Part shown: in pieces, positions 1 to 10,400 of the stretch
Layout of the letters: every line of letters starts with the position of its first letter
How positions within the stretch are numbered: the stretch's first letter is position 1
Assembly: GCA_023374025.1 (NCBI GenBank)
Contig: SIJG01000033.1
Span: forward strand, 1-64,000
Reading direction: 5' to 3'
DNA length: 64,000 nucleotides
From: Heterodera schachtii
Taxonomy: Eukaryota; Nematoda; Chromadorea; Rhabditida; Heteroderidae
Position numbers and translations under genes: made by a program
Notes under the pieces: model-generated
Told to the model about the DNA's origin: nothing
The model's input: only the letters and a program-made list of their open reading frames with translations
The model's database searches: none

Positions 1-612
1 AAGCTTTGCTGACACTTTAATAAATGCCTGACAGTTCATTTAAATTGAAAAAAAATTATAAAGGGGCTTAATTTGATTAAAAATTAAATTTTATTCAGAA
101 TAAGGCTGAAATTCAAAGACTACCCTATTTTCATCTGGAATTTTCATTCGATTGAATAATAAAAAAATAAAAAGATTTTAAATAACAATATGACAATTCG
201 TAATTTTATTTAAACAACTGATGAGATTATTTGTTTAAATAATTATTTATTCATACATTAAGCTCGGCCAACATCCTGGACATGAGATAAAAATATAATT
301 TTATATTAATCAGTTTAACCTTTCCCTTAACAAAAGAATAAACGAGAATGAAAATTAAAAGAAATATAAAACAAATCTAAATTTAAACAAAGAAATAAAT
401 AGTAATTTTTAATGTAATTTAGTTATTTTTCTTGAAGAAAATAAACATTTTCCTTAATAACTAGAAGAATTTAAAACAAAATATAATAGTATTAATTCCT
501 GGAAATATAGAAAATTCAATTGTTTAAATAACTACAAAAATTCTTATTCTTTTCAAATAAGGAAAAAGAAAAATTTTATAACATTAGGAATTAACTATTT
601 CGAGATTTTTCA
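1..612. repeat. AT-rich DNA with dispersed repeat family O
   Basis: This stretch is very AT-rich and holds no convincing coding region. About 150-560 resembles 49445-50300 in the same order of landmarks: a block reading AACAATATGACAATTYGTAA, a pair of poorly conserved segments, then a block around AAATTTAAACAAAGAAAT followed by TTCTTGAAGAAAA. A short phrase ATTAAGCTCGGCCAAC near 258 recurs near 56752. The copies differ by many small indels, so the family is old. No terminal structure is seen and its class is unknown. Confidence 0.5.
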
Positions 613-770
613 TTTACAGTGATTGCTATGAACAAATTCCTAATCGCAAGGGATGTGTGCGAATCTCGGTTCTTGATTTTCGACGGGAAATTTCTAGAGT
701 TTTTCGCTTCTTTGACTCAGTTCCCGGCCTCGGATTTTAGCCTCGGAAACCGAGATTTTTACTTTTTTAA
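613..770. repeat. Dispersed module E, copy 1
   Basis: This is a short, less AT-rich block. About 75 bp from CCTAATCGCAAGGGATGTG to TTTTTCGCTTCTT matches 50907-50982 at roughly 80 percent by eye. A looser relative with GAGCCTCGGAATT lies near 26870-26920. An open frame of 67 codons spans 619-822, but it is not shared with the second copy, so I do not call a gene. The element type is unknown. Confidence 0.45.
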
Positions 771-1144
771 AGTAATACGTTGGTATCCAACCTTTTTTGG
801 AAAAATATTCAAAAAGCATTGAAATTGTTTCCTAATCTTTTCTGGTTTGCTAAACACGAATCCGGCATCCACTCGAACAATTCCTATCTTAAATTTAAAA
901 CCGAATCATACATCGAAAAGAGGGGACGACCCCCCCCCCCCTCTCCCCTCGCCAGCAATTTTAAAATTGCCATAATTCAGAAAAATAATTCATCTTTAGA
1001 ATTACTCACAAGAAATTAAATTTATATAATAGATGAAAATAAGAAACCCATTTTCAATCTTTTAAAAATAACATTTTGAATTTTTAACATAATTAAAAAA
1101 CAAAATTCAAAATTAAATTCTTACATTAAAAAACCTTTTATTTG
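771..1144. other. AT-rich interval with a C12 tract
   Basis: No gene is supported. The interval has a homopolymer of twelve C at 930-941 followed by a C/T-rich run to about 951, which stands out in this AT-rich DNA and may be the relic of a GC-rich transposon end. The segment around 1000-1130 resembles 19780-19890 and 59370-59490 (TTTCAATYTTTTAAAAATAA followed by ATTTTGAATTTTTAACATAA). Confidence 0.4.
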
Positions 1145-1290
1145 CTTCTTCTATTTTCCCCTTCCCTCTCTTCTCTCAATCTCTCTCTATTTCTCTCCTT
1201 CCTCCCTTTCCATCGCTCTCTCCCTCTCACTGTTTCCTTTGTTTCTCAATCAATATAAAAAAAGACGCGGAGACATCGTTCCATTGACAT
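1145..1290. repeat. Pyrimidine tract plus GACGCGGAG module
   Basis: A TC-rich tract (about 1145-1240) is followed by TTGTTTCTCAATCAATAT and then GACGCGGAGACATCGTTC. The same arrangement occurs at 40926-41275, where the tract is an expanded CT minisatellite and is followed by TTGTTTATTAATCAATAT and GACGCGGAGCCACCGTTC. The two are therefore copies of one repeat, differing mainly in tract length. Confidence 0.6.
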
Positions 1291-1292
1291 TG

Positions 1293-1745
1293 TCCTATAA
1301 AATATAAATGAAAATCTAAATATAAATAAATTTTGGTCATTTTTTCAGTCGGAAAAATGGAAGTAAATAGAACGCATAAAAATCAGAAAAAATAAGCTTA
1401 TAGTTCAAGGTAAATATAATGATAATTAAAAATTAGATTAAAAGATATTTACTGACCTGGATTATTATAAACAAAATAATGAGCTCCAAGCCAAGGGGAT
1501 TAAATAAACAGACAACAAATAAAATAAACAAGAAAGCAAATAAAAACTAATAAAATTAATAAATAAACACAACAACTAAGCTTAAGCAATTCAACAATCC
1601 TTTTGCAATGGCATTCATTTATGAACAAGCGGTTTATTTTAAGTGAAATAACCAATACATTTTTAATAGAATTTATTCAAATATTTTAAACTTTTTAAAA
1701 ACAAATAAAATAAAAAATATCTTAAAAGCTTGTTAATCTCTCTCT
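1293..1745. repeat. Dispersed repeat family A, copy 1
   Basis: This is a member of the most abundant dispersed family in the window. Shared landmarks, in order, are TTTTTCAGTCGGAAAAATG, AACGCATAAAAATCAGAAAA, CTTATAGTTCAAGG, AAAATTAGATTAAAAGATAT, GATTATTATAAAC, then CCAAGCCAAGGGGATTAAAT, AAACAGACAACAAATAAAAT and TTAAGCAATTCAACAATCC. Other copies lie near 7430-7900, 20905-21500, 22075-22430, 34480-34690 and 52380-53100. No coding potential or clear termini are seen. Confidence 0.65.
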
Positions 1746-2102
1746 TGCCCGATGATAATTAAACGAATGATAAGATGAAAAAATAGGAAAAGAAGGCAAT
1801 TTATTTATAACCAGAAATTCTATAAGATTTAATTAAAAAAGCAATAAATTAAATAATGAATTCAAAAAGTTCTGAATATATATATAATAAGCAAGAACTA
1901 AAAAGTTATTTATTTTTATGCATCAGCTACTTATAAATTTAAAATTCAAATAGATAGTTAAATATCATAATATCAAAAAAATTAATAAATTCAAATTTCT
2001 AAAATATTTCAAAATTATTTTATAAATTGTAAAACATATTAAAGAAGAACCATCTTTGGAGTTTGTTAGAGAAAAGGATCATTCAAATGGTTATTGATTA
2101 GG
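1746..2102. other. AT-rich spacer before the BEL element
   Basis: No gene, RNA or structured repeat is recognised here. The last bases (about 2050-2102) become less AT-rich and lead into the inferred LTR start at TGTATGACC. Confidence 0.4.
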
Positions 2103-2385
2103 TGTATGACCGTACACCACTTCACCATCTTCTCCCCCTCCTTTCCCCTCATTCAGTTGTTAATTGTGCTGTCGCCAAAAGCGACACAAATTTCTTGGAA
2201 ATTTTCATTTATTTTTTGATCCTTTTTCGTCGATCAATTTCTCCGTTCGCTCGCTCGTTAATTATGAGTCATCTTTTTTCCCTCTTCATCTTTTCGCTAT
2301 GACTCATCATTTTAATGGATTTTTTGTCCATTTGTTTGTGCACATTTTTCACGTGCATGGCCCCGCCCCCATTGATTTGTGAGGG

Positions 2386-2392
2386 TATAAAA
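2386..2392 (+). promoter_or_regulatory. LTR TATA box
   Basis: TATAAAA follows a GC-rich stretch with a CACGTG motif 31 bases upstream. It sits about 184 bases before the AATAAA signal, a spacing suited to a U3-R-U5 arrangement. It is the clearest promoter-like signal in the window. Confidence 0.6.
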
Positions 2393-2569
2393 GCCCGGCC
2401 CATTCTCCATTTTCCTCACTTCTTGCTCTCACACTTCTTGCTTCTTGCTTTTGCTTCACATCTTCTGGTGAGATTTCTACAAGCCACTTCGGCTTATATC
2501 AGCATTAAGTCAGCCGGACAGTTTTCTGTCCGAGCATTTGTATTAAATTGTAATTGTACAATTGTATTG

Positions 2570-2575
2570 AATAAA
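2570..2575 (+). terminator. LTR polyadenylation signal
   Basis: AATAAA lies in the inferred R/U5 part of the LTR, followed by AAGATTAAGAAAGAG and a T-rich stretch. AATAAA is common by chance in such AT-rich DNA, but this one lies inside the less AT-rich LTR at the expected place. Confidence 0.5.
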
Positions 2576-2804
2576 GATTAAGAAAGAGTCTTAGTCTTAT
2601 CATTTTCTGTAAAAGGGACACTCAGGAGCCCTTTAATACAGACCATTAAGCCGTTGACCCCCGTTGGGTCACAAAAGGCTTATCAAAGGAAAGGAGAAGC
2701 ATTTTCCTCCTTTCAATGTGTCCCTTCGGTAAAGGAGAGGAATTTCCTCCTTTAATTTGTCCCTTTGGACACTCAGTGAATTTCTGTCTTTTGGACAGAA
2801 GTTC

Positions 2805-3791
2805 ATGGATCAAACGCACAACCCAAAGGGGTTTATTGCGTTTTCATCAAGCGTAAGAGCAATGAGTGAGCTCTTGCGCATTTCCATTGCGCCAATGGTG
2901 GTGCGTCTCAAGATTTACATTGAGACAGCCCAAGAAAACTTGGGCAAAGAGCTGACGGACCAAAGTGTCCGTGCAGATCTTCTTGCAGAGAGACAAAATC
3001 TCTTCAAAACGATTTCTCTTTTGGAGAAATACAATGGAAAATGGGAAGCCATTTTCCTGAGAGTGAAGGGACAAGCTCTTCAAGATGAAGAGCAGAATTA
3101 CAGAGACTTCAAGCCTGAAGGAAAGGCTTTCATGCATTGGGTCGACCAAGCCCGAGGCCTTGTCGACACCATTGAAGGGGCTTTAGACCTCTCAGAGCTG
3201 GGGGATGCAATTCCCCAGCCAAATCAACCAGCACAAGTTGTGCAACAGGCACCAGTGGTGCATCAGCGTCATGATGTGACGCTTCCGCCAATAACATTGC
3301 CCAAATTCTCGGGGGAACCTCGAGAATGGCCTTTGTTTTGGAAGCTCTTCGAGACTTCCGTTGAAAGTCTTCAAATTGAAGACTTCAAGAAGCACATTTA
3401 TTTGCTGGGATGTCTCCCAGAGAAGTCAATTGCTAGGAGAGCAAATGACTTGTACCCACCGTCAGATGAAAACTACCCAAGGGTAGTTGAGATTCTGAAG
3501 AAGCGGTTTGGGGATGAAAAGACAATGGTGGAGTCCCTCCAAGCGGAGTTACTCCACCTTCACAAACCAGCGGAATCCGTTCAGTCTCTGAGACAATTCT
3601 CAGAGTCCATTGAACGGATTTGCCATCAGTTATTGGACTATGGAGAAAATGAACAAAACAAGTTCATGGCCTCCACAATTAAGTCCAAACTGCCCTATCA
3701 CCTTCTCACCCAAGTGGTGGAGAAGGAAATGAGGGCAGGAGGAGCCTTCAACTGCACAGAGCTCCGAAGAGCTATCACTTCAATCAGTTGA
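2805..3791 (+). CDS. gag: BEL/Pao Gag protein (DUF1759 family)
   Basis: This is the structural Gag of the retrotransposon, expected to form the cytoplasmic virus-like particle that packages element RNA. I start it at the first ATG of the open frame (MDQTHNPKGF); the frame is open further upstream to about 2757 without an ATG, and a second ATG lies at 2862. The N-terminal 140 residues are charged and helical. A Gln/Pro/Val-rich linker follows, then the DUF1759-type core beginning LPPITLPKFSGEPREWPLFW and running through a YPRVVEILKKRFG segment, both characteristic of BEL/Pao Gag. It ends at a TGA (3789-3791) in the same reading frame as the downstream pol frame. That TGA could be a simple nonsense mutation or a readthrough site; the sequence alone does not decide. 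Confidence 0.88.
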   Translation: MDQTHNPKGFIAFSSSVRAMSELLRISIAPMVVRLKIYIETAQENLGKELTDQSVRADLLAERQNLFKTISLLEKYNGKWEAIFLRVKGQALQDEEQNYRDFKPEGKAFMHWVDQARGLVDTIEGALDLSELGDAIPQPNQPAQVVQQAPVVHQRHDVTLPPITLPKFSGEPREWPLFWKLFETSVESLQIEDFKKHIYLLGCLPEKSIARRANDLYPPSDENYPRVVEILKKRFGDEKTMVESLQAELLHLHKPAESVQSLRQFSESIERICHQLLDYGENEQNKFMASTIKSKLPYHLLTQVVEKEMRAGGAFNCTELRRAITSIS

Positions 3792-3812
3792 AGTGAAAGA
3801 AGAAGTGCAGAG

Positions 3813-5831
3813 ATGTACTCAGGTTTTCCGTGGAGAGGAAAAACCTCGCAATTTTCCCCCTCTTCAAATGGGGGAAGAGCCAACCAAGGGAGAGGAACAC
3901 CGTTCCGTTTCTCCCAGCCGTTCAGACAAGAACGGCAGTGGAGGCCAATGGAACGAAACGAACCGGTGAGGAGGATGTCTCCTCAACCGAATCGTTCCTT
4001 CTCGGCCATCAACAAACCACAAACCCTTATCTCAGATAGGGGGTCAAATCGCTTATGCTCCCTTTGTGAAGCAAAGGGGCATGCACCGAGCAGGTGCACA
4101 AAATACACCACTCCGGGGGCGCGAAGGAAGCGCCTTACGGATCAAGACAGGTGTATTAATTGCCTCATGATGGGGCATAACTCCAAGAACTGCACCTCAC
4201 CCCGCAGGTGCAGTCATTGTGGTGAAAGACACCACTTTATGGTGTGTTTTGGAGAAAAGTCTCGAGAGGAAACCTCTCGGGGCCAACCAAATAATCAGAT
4301 GAAAAGAGAGGCGAGAAAATCCTCTCAAAGTCATCTGACGATGAGCGAGCACGCTCATAAAAGCGTGCCCGGTTCGGAATGCTCACCCATCACTACAAAT
4401 GTGATGACAAGCGTGATGGCGAAAAAGCCTCACGCATTTCTAATGACCAGAAAAATACTGGTCAGATCCAAAAATAATCGAAGAGTTTGGATGGAAGTTC
4501 CATTCCTCTTCGACCCAGGAAGTCAAGCTTCCTACGCCTCCGACCCTCTCATCGAGAGGCTCAAGCCACCGAAAGTGACTTCCGAAGAAATGGAAGTCTA
4601 TGGCTTCGGGGGAGAAAGAAATGGGCCAATGAGGTTCCATTCTCCCGTGTATTCCATCCAAATCAGAAGAACGGATGGAAAGTGGGAAGAAATCCTCCTC
4701 AATAGGACGGAAAGAATTTCCACGCCATTCAAAATGGCAGAATGGAATTCCGAGGAATTCCCACTCAAAGGAATGGACATGGCCGACGCTATGAGTTTTT
4801 CTCGGGAAGAGCCCGAAATACTCATAGGTGCCAGACATTTCTGGCAATTCTTTCAAGGGAAGGAAGAAGTTTCTCCCGGGTTGTTTGTAATTCAAACAAC
4901 CTTGGGCCCTTTGGTTAACGGAGAGTCCGACTTTGGGCCCGAACTCCCGAACCCAGGACTATCAATGATGGCCATTGATGAGTCCAATCAAGGGCAAATG
5001 CCCACCATTAAAGAAATTGAATATTTCTTTAATTTGGAGTCATTGGGGATCAAAGACGATCCAAATGAAAATGACGACCAAACAGCAATGAGCCTGTTTA
5101 ACAAGTCCATCCGTCGAGAAAAAGACGGAAGGTACTCTGTTAAGTGGCCATGGAAGGAGGAGGTGCCTGACCTCCCTTCCAATTACCGCATGGCCTTTTC
5201 AAGGCTAATGTCTACTTTTGGTAAGCTTCGTAATTCTCCAGACTTAATGGAGCAATACGATGCTACCATTAGAGACCAATTGGAAAAAGGGATAATCGAA
5301 GAGGCCAGGAAAGCCCCTGGCACTCTTGAGCATTATATCCCTCATCAGGGAGTCCTTGCTAAAGGCAAGAAATTGCGCGTCGTTTACGACGCCAGTGCTC
5401 ACACCAGAGGAACAAACAGTCTCAATGCCTGTTTGTATAGAGGCCCGGTAATACTGCCGGATCTCATCGGAATGCTTATGCGATTCCGATGTCCAAGATT
5501 CCCTCTCCTCTCCGACATCCAAGCAGCATTTTTGCAAATTGCTTTGGAACCGGAGGACAGAGAAGTCACCAAATTCCTCTGGGTGAAGGATGTCAGTAAA
5601 CCACTGGCACCAACAAATCTGATCACTTACCGATTTTGCCGTGTGGCATTCGGAGTGATCAGTTCTCCCTTCATTTTGGCTGAGACTTTGCAGCACCATT
5701 TGAAGGGATACCATTCTCCAGTGGCCAACGAATTGGCCCAATCATTGTATGTGGATAACACTCTTCTTGAGTGTGAATCCGCAGAAGAGGCTTTGCATAA
5801 ATATGCAGAGTCTAAAGCCATCCTTAAATAA
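3813..5831 (+). pseudogene. pol: Partial BEL/Pao Pol: zinc knuckles, protease, RT
   Basis: This frame, read from the first ATG after the gag stop, encodes the nucleic-acid-binding, protease and reverse transcriptase part of the polyprotein. Three zinc knuckles lie at residues 82-95 and 114-127 (both CX2CX4HX4C) and 133-145 (CX2CX4HX3C). A DUF1758/A16-like aspartic protease follows, with the catalytic loop reading DPGS at residues 234-237 where D-S/T-G is expected, so the protease is probably dead. The RT includes LRVVYDASA, LSDIQAAFLQI (catalytic Asp) and LYVDN at residues 645-649, with Asn in place of the second Asp. A TAA at 5829-5831 interrupts the thumb region; RT-like reading (GLFNLREFVT) continues in frame for about ten codons, then homology ends. 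RNase H and integrase are missing. It is a broken copy. Confidence 0.88.
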
Positions 5832-5880
5832 GGACTCTTTAACTTAAGGGAATTTGTAACAAAATTACGAAATGACTAAA

Positions 5881-7329
5881 AAGCTCATTGTAATACAAAA
5901 AAACGCTAAAAAACAACAATAAATTAATAGAGTTTACAAAAACTGAAAACGAATGGAATGCATATAAAATAACAACAATTAAAATTATAGAGAATAATAA
6001 CTATAAAAATTTTAATAATATATTATAATTCCAAGCATAATACCCTTTAATAAATATAAAATAATAAATAATTTTAAATTGATAAAATATTCGAAATTAT
6101 CTTAGAATACATAAAACATATTCAACCAAATTGAATGAGGAGTTCACCATGGAATATGAAAAAAATGAATTAAAAAAATAACAATTAAATATTGAAAAAT
6201 ATATTTGATAAAAAATATCGATACAAATAACAAATTAAATTTTAAAAATAAATTTAATAAAAAATATCGATACAAAAAACAAATTCAATTTTTTAATATA
6301 TTAAGATTTATTAAAAATTCTTTTAATTTACCTAAACATAAAAAAGAATTTAAAGATAAATTGATTATTGATGACCAAAAATGTGCATTTTAAAAGAAAA
6401 ATAAAATTATAAGTCTATTAATTAAAAAAAGTATTTATTCGTATGCAGATATGCTAAAATATAATTAAATGAAACATTTTCGATCAAAATTATAGAGCAT
6501 GGAAATCCGGACGAGGACGAAAACCAGTCTACGAGGTGCAAAAAACGAGAAATTTAATTTCAAGAAAAAATAAAACCTTACGGAGAGATAATAAATGGCT
6601 TGGTTTATATTAAAAAGAAAAAAAGACTATTAAGAAAGAAAAATATTAAAATAAACCAAATATACTGAGACAATTCGTGAATAATAATAAAAATAAATTA
6701 AAATTTTCAAATTAAAAAACAATTAAATTCTTATACATTCAATTAAAAATGTTTTAGCTAAAATATTTAAGTATGAGATTTAAAAAAATCAGTGAAAAAA
6801 ACAACAAAGAAAGGTAATATTAAATAATACAAAAAGATTTGATTAAATAAAATTTTCAACTAATTACATAAAGTATTTTAATAAATAATATTGAAAAGAA
6901 AAATGGGAAATTTTTATAGTCATCAAAAGATTTATGCCAGCAAGACAGAAATATGGTTATATCCTATTCTAATGAAAACATAATTACGACCAATTCCTGC
7001 AAAAATTATTAAAGCACTTGGGCGTGCCAGAGAACATGTAATGAATTATTTATTTTAACTTAATTGATTATATTTTAAATAAATTCAAATTAAATTCCTT
7101 CTGTATTCCAAAAAGAATGACTGAACATAAAACTTCCTTTAAATTAGAGATTTTTAATTAAAATTTATATATGATTGTAAATAATTATATTTTATATAAA
7201 TTCACTTGAAACCATTCTACCCTAGAGAATTAAGAATGGAAGCCAAAAACGAAGAAAATCAAGAAATTAATAATTATAGAAAAACTAATAAATAAAACCA
7301 AAGACAGAAAAATTCTGATGATTAATTTA
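5881..7329. repeat. AT-rich mosaic with repeat family P copy
   Basis: No gene is supported. About 6900-7250 belongs to a dispersed family (called P here) with the landmarks GATTTATGCCAG, CCTATTCTAATGAAAAC, a TTACGA block, and CAGAGAACATGTAATG. Related copies are near 24100-24350, 33940-34450, 51740-52330 and 60000-60180. Around 6430-6460 the phrase TTCGTATGCAGATATGCT matches the flanks of the hAT element at 38227-38631 and represents an unoccupied paralogous site. The 62-codon frame at 6205-6393 is low-complexity AT and is not called. Confidence 0.5.
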
Positions 7330-7900
7330 AACGGTAAAAAAGATTACAAAAATAGAAGGTACCAAATAATAGAATGCAGCTTAACAACAGCCAAACGCTC
7401 GTGGGCGTAATATACATGAATATTACTCTTTATTATCTAATATATAATTGAAATTAGAAATAAAAATAAAAATTTTATCATTTTCAGTCGGAAAATGAAA
7501 TAAATAGAAGGCATATAAATAGAAAAAAATAAGCTTGTAGTTCAAGGCTAAATATAAGGATAATTAAAAATCAGATTAATAGCTTTACCGCTTTGGAAAA
7601 ATGTGAGCTCGGAACACGAGTGTTAAATAAACAGACACAAATAAAATGAATAAGAAAACAAACAAAAACAATAAAATTTAAAAATTACCATGTCAACTAA
7701 GCTTAAGCAACGCAACAAAACTTTTGCGTCCGCTGTATTATGAAGAGCAAGACACGAATGATACGAATTGAGCGTTCGTTTACGAGCAATAACCAATAAA
7801 TTTTTAATAGCATTTAATCAAATATTTCAAATTTTAAAAATATATAAATAAAAAATAATTGAAAAGCTTGTTAGTCTCATGACCAAATGTCCGGAACATC
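7330..7900. repeat. Dispersed repeat family A, copy 2
   Basis: This copy has the same ordered landmarks as the copy at 1293-1745, including CATTTTCAGTCGG, AAGCTTGTAGTTCAAGG, AAATAAACAGACACAAATAA and TTAAGCAACGCAACAAAA. It extends further left, including AAAAAGATTACAAAAATAGA and CTTAACAACAGCCAAACGCT, a segment also present at 52750-52830. No termini or coding region are recognised. Confidence 0.6.
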
Positions 7901-8942
7901 TTGATTCTGATCATTTATTAATGGATTCGCGGGAAACTTCACATGGAATAATATGCAATATTAAATTAAATCTAATAAATCTCAGTGTATGCACCAAATA
8001 CGTGGACCAAACATAAACTGGATTGCGCCGTGAAGAAATAATTTAATATAACATTATTTAGAACAATACGAAATATTTGTTTATAAATTTAAAAGCATGA
8101 TTAAGAACAATAAAAAATATTTGTTTAATAAATTTAAAAAATATTCTAAGTGATAAGAAAATTTTACTGGTCTTAAATGTAAACAAAATAAAAGCTTTGA
8201 TTTTGGATTAAAAATAATGAAATAAAATAAAATAATTTATTAGAAAAAAATCAAAACACCTTCCAATGCTACAAAAATGGTAATTAGGAAAAATCAAATA
8301 AACTATTAAACCAATAATGAAGAAATTATAATTTAATAAAAAACTATATTTATAAATAAATTACAGACAAAGGGACAACGAAAGTCAGCAAAAAAAATGG
8401 AATAAATAAAAACAATTAAATTTTAAAAATATATATTAAATTATACGTAAAAAAATCAATTAATTTGCAAATGCATATTAACACAGAAGATTCCCAAAAC
8501 ATGGAAGAGTGGGGTGTGTGGGGAAGACCACAAGAGTAAAATAGGAATAAATGATGTAAAATAAATTTTTAAAAACATATAATACATAAAATTTTAAAAA
8601 TATATTGAAAAATATAATAATAAAGATAACAAACATATTTTTTAATTAAAAAATATATGATAAAATAATTGACAAGAGAACATTTTTTATCCGTTCAAAT
8701 TGGTAATTCACAAAAGCATAATCGTTGCATGTGACATAAAGAAATTAATAAGTTCAGTGATAATGAAAATCGATTGATAAGTTACTGATAGCGCTTAATG
8801 AATTAAAATGTTTAAAAACCATTACACATACATTATTAATTATATTCAGTGCAATTTTATGTCTGTTATTTTTCTTACATATTTCGGGATTTTTCTACGT
8901 ATTTATGTACATATTCTGACTACTTTTTGTACATAGTTTGCC
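7901..8942. other. AT-rich repeats, no gene
   Basis: About 8090-8360 resembles the flanking part of the chromodomain-bearing repeats at 24540-24800 and 35640-36200 (for example AAATAATTTATTAGAAAAAA followed by CACCTTCCAATGCTACAAAA), but the chromodomain segment itself is not visible here. About 8640-8780 resembles 12600-12740 (CATAATCGYTGCATGTRACA). Nothing else is recognised. Confidence 0.45.
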
Positions 8943-8950
8943 CGTGGTGC

Positions 8951-9153
8951 GACATTTGAGGATTTGATTTTTGAGGACCCGACATTTGAGGACCCGACAT
9001 TTGAGGATCCCGACATTTGAGGACCCGACATTTGAGGATCCCGACATTTGAGGACACGACTTTTGAGGATCCGACATTTGAGGATATCCCCGACATTTGA
9101 GGACCCGACTTTTGAGGACCCGACATTTGAGGACATAGACATTTTCAAAAAAA
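8951..9153 (-). repeat. Left inverted arm, GACATTTGAGG minisatellite
   Basis: About twelve units of a 15-16 bp repeat (GGACCCGACATTTGA with variants GGATCC, GGACAC and GACTTTTG). Read on the minus strand it gives apparent proteins with repeated SSNVGSS or KCRVL, present in all three frames because the unit is near a multiple of three. These are artefacts of the repeat, not genes. Confidence 0.9.
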
Positions 9154-10131
9154 AGGTAAGAAAAATCCCGAAATATGTACAAAAAACCCCAAATATGTAA
9201 ATAAAATTTTTCAAATGGTTATTTTATGGAAAAAAAATTCCGTATAAAGGATGAAATAGGGACAAAATGCCATAAAAATGACTTAAATAGGCTTATAATC
9301 ACCTTTTAGTATTTTAAAATTACTTTTTGGTATTTTTCAGGTGTACATTTTCAAAATATGTAAAAATAAATGAAGTAATGTACAAAAATATTTTCCGAAA
9401 TTCTTGATTTATTTTTAGGATTTTCCAAAAATTTCCTAAAAATATTCAAAATATATAAAAAATGAAAAAATATATGAAAAATCCAAAATATGTACAAATA
9501 TGTAAGAAAATCCCTAAATATGTATAAAACTCCGAAATTGTAAAAATACGTAAATATAAGTCCTGATTTTTATTCGCAAACACAAAAAAGAAAATGTTTT
9601 TCTTACTATTTAGAGCATGGAGAAGCCAGGCTAAAAATATGTATTCACTGTTGTGTGTTTTTTTCCATTCTCGAATTCTTATCCCTGACTTGGGTCCAAC
9701 TCATACAACTACAGCTTATAAGCTGCAATTCGCTCTTGTCTCATTAGATTGATTAATTCATTTTCATTCGATACTAGGGAGTGTACACTGGAGAATTGCA
9801 TTCTTAAAGCTAAATGAACCTTTCTTCGGCGTTTTTTGTGCGACCCAAATCATGAAGAACGCTTTCTTGATGATTACAGGTGTTAATCGGAAATAAGGGG
9901 GTCTTCGAGCATTTATGAAAAGATTTTTCCCTTTGAACTTCGTGTTATACAACGCGTTAGATAATTACAAAAACTCAAATCTTAGCATCCTGATACTACA
10001 TGCTGTACGTGGAGAAGAAAGATTGGAATTATCCGGCTGTCCTTGAAGACTTTTTGCCAAATTGCTCCCCTTTGCCTTTGGAAAATGCATTTTCTTCATT
10101 TATAATGATATAAAATAAAATTTCCATTTAA
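9154..10131. other. Spacer between the inverted minisatellite arms
   Basis: The left half (9154-9600) is AT-rich, with many AATATGTA phrases and a segment (about 9245-9330) related to the GACAAAATGYCATAAAAWTGACTTAAATAG repeat family. The right half (9610-10080) is less AT-rich and carries a 62-codon minus-strand frame at 9764-9952 that I cannot relate to any protein. No transposase motif is seen. It is probably captured non-coding DNA. Confidence 0.45.
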
Positions 10132-10400
10132 TTTTTTTGAAAATGTCTATGTCCTCAAATGTCGGGTCCTCAAAAGTCGGGTCCTCAAATGTCGGGGATA
10201 TCCTCAAATGTCGGATCCTCAAAGTCGTGTCCTCAAATGTCGGGATCCTCAAACGTCGGGTCCTCAAATGTCGGGATCCTCAAATGTCGGGTCCTCAAAT
10301 GTCGGGTCCTCAAATGTCAAATCCTCAATGGCAATGTCGGGATCCTCAAATGTCGGGTCCTCAAATGTCGGGTCCTCAAATGTCGAGTCCTCAAATGTCG
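10132..10400 (+). repeat. Right inverted arm, GACATTTGAGG minisatellite
   Basis: This is the inverted partner of 8951-9153, reading TCCTCAAATGTCGGG on the plus strand. Up to about 10337 the order of variant units mirrors the left arm with only a few differences, so both arms descend from one array by inversion or have been homogenised. From 10338 to 10400 there are additional units without a left partner. Open frames across it are repeat artefacts. Confidence 0.9.

Larger units (their letters stand above)
2103..2640 (+). repeat. Probable 5' LTR of the BEL/Pao element
   Basis: The inferred LTR starts with TGTATGACC and carries, in order, a CACGTG box (2350-2355), a TATAAAA box (2386-2392), a polyadenylation-type AATAAA (2570-2575) and a short T/A-rich tail. 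The right end is uncertain: ...GGGACA at 2620 and ...AATACA at 2640 are both possible CA ends, and no 3' LTR is present for comparison. I could not assign a primer-binding site to a specific tRNA. Confidence 0.65.
2103..5880 (+). mobile_element. Truncated BEL/Pao LTR retrotransposon
   Basis: A 5' LTR-like region, gag and the first part of pol are in the same orientation. The domain order is Gag with a DUF1759-like region, zinc knuckles, aspartic protease and reverse transcriptase, which is diagnostic of the BEL/Pao superfamily. RNase H, integrase and the 3' LTR are absent: recognisable pol homology stops at about 5866-5880, where background AT-rich repeat resumes. Base composition is close to balanced, in sharp contrast to the flanks, so the insertion is younger than the surrounding repeats. 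At least two in-frame stops are present (3789-3791 and 5829-5831), so this copy cannot make a full polyprotein. The right boundary may be a deletion or an overlying insertion. Confidence 0.9.

Noticed and set aside
2847..5821. Minus-strand frames of 61-165 codons under gag and pol
   Set aside because: They are shadows of the well-supported BEL/Pao plus-strand coding sequence.
8895..9214. Three overlapping minus-strand frames of 68-103 codons with SSNVGSS / KCRVL / MSGPQ repeats (and their plus-strand mirrors at 10137-10458)
   Set aside because: They are the three readings of a minisatellite whose unit is close to 15 bp, so all frames stay open. They have no start context and mirror each other in the inverted arm.
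8951..10400. CRISPR-like array
   Set aside because: Units are contiguous without unique spacers, variants are mutational, and the host is clearly eukaryotic.
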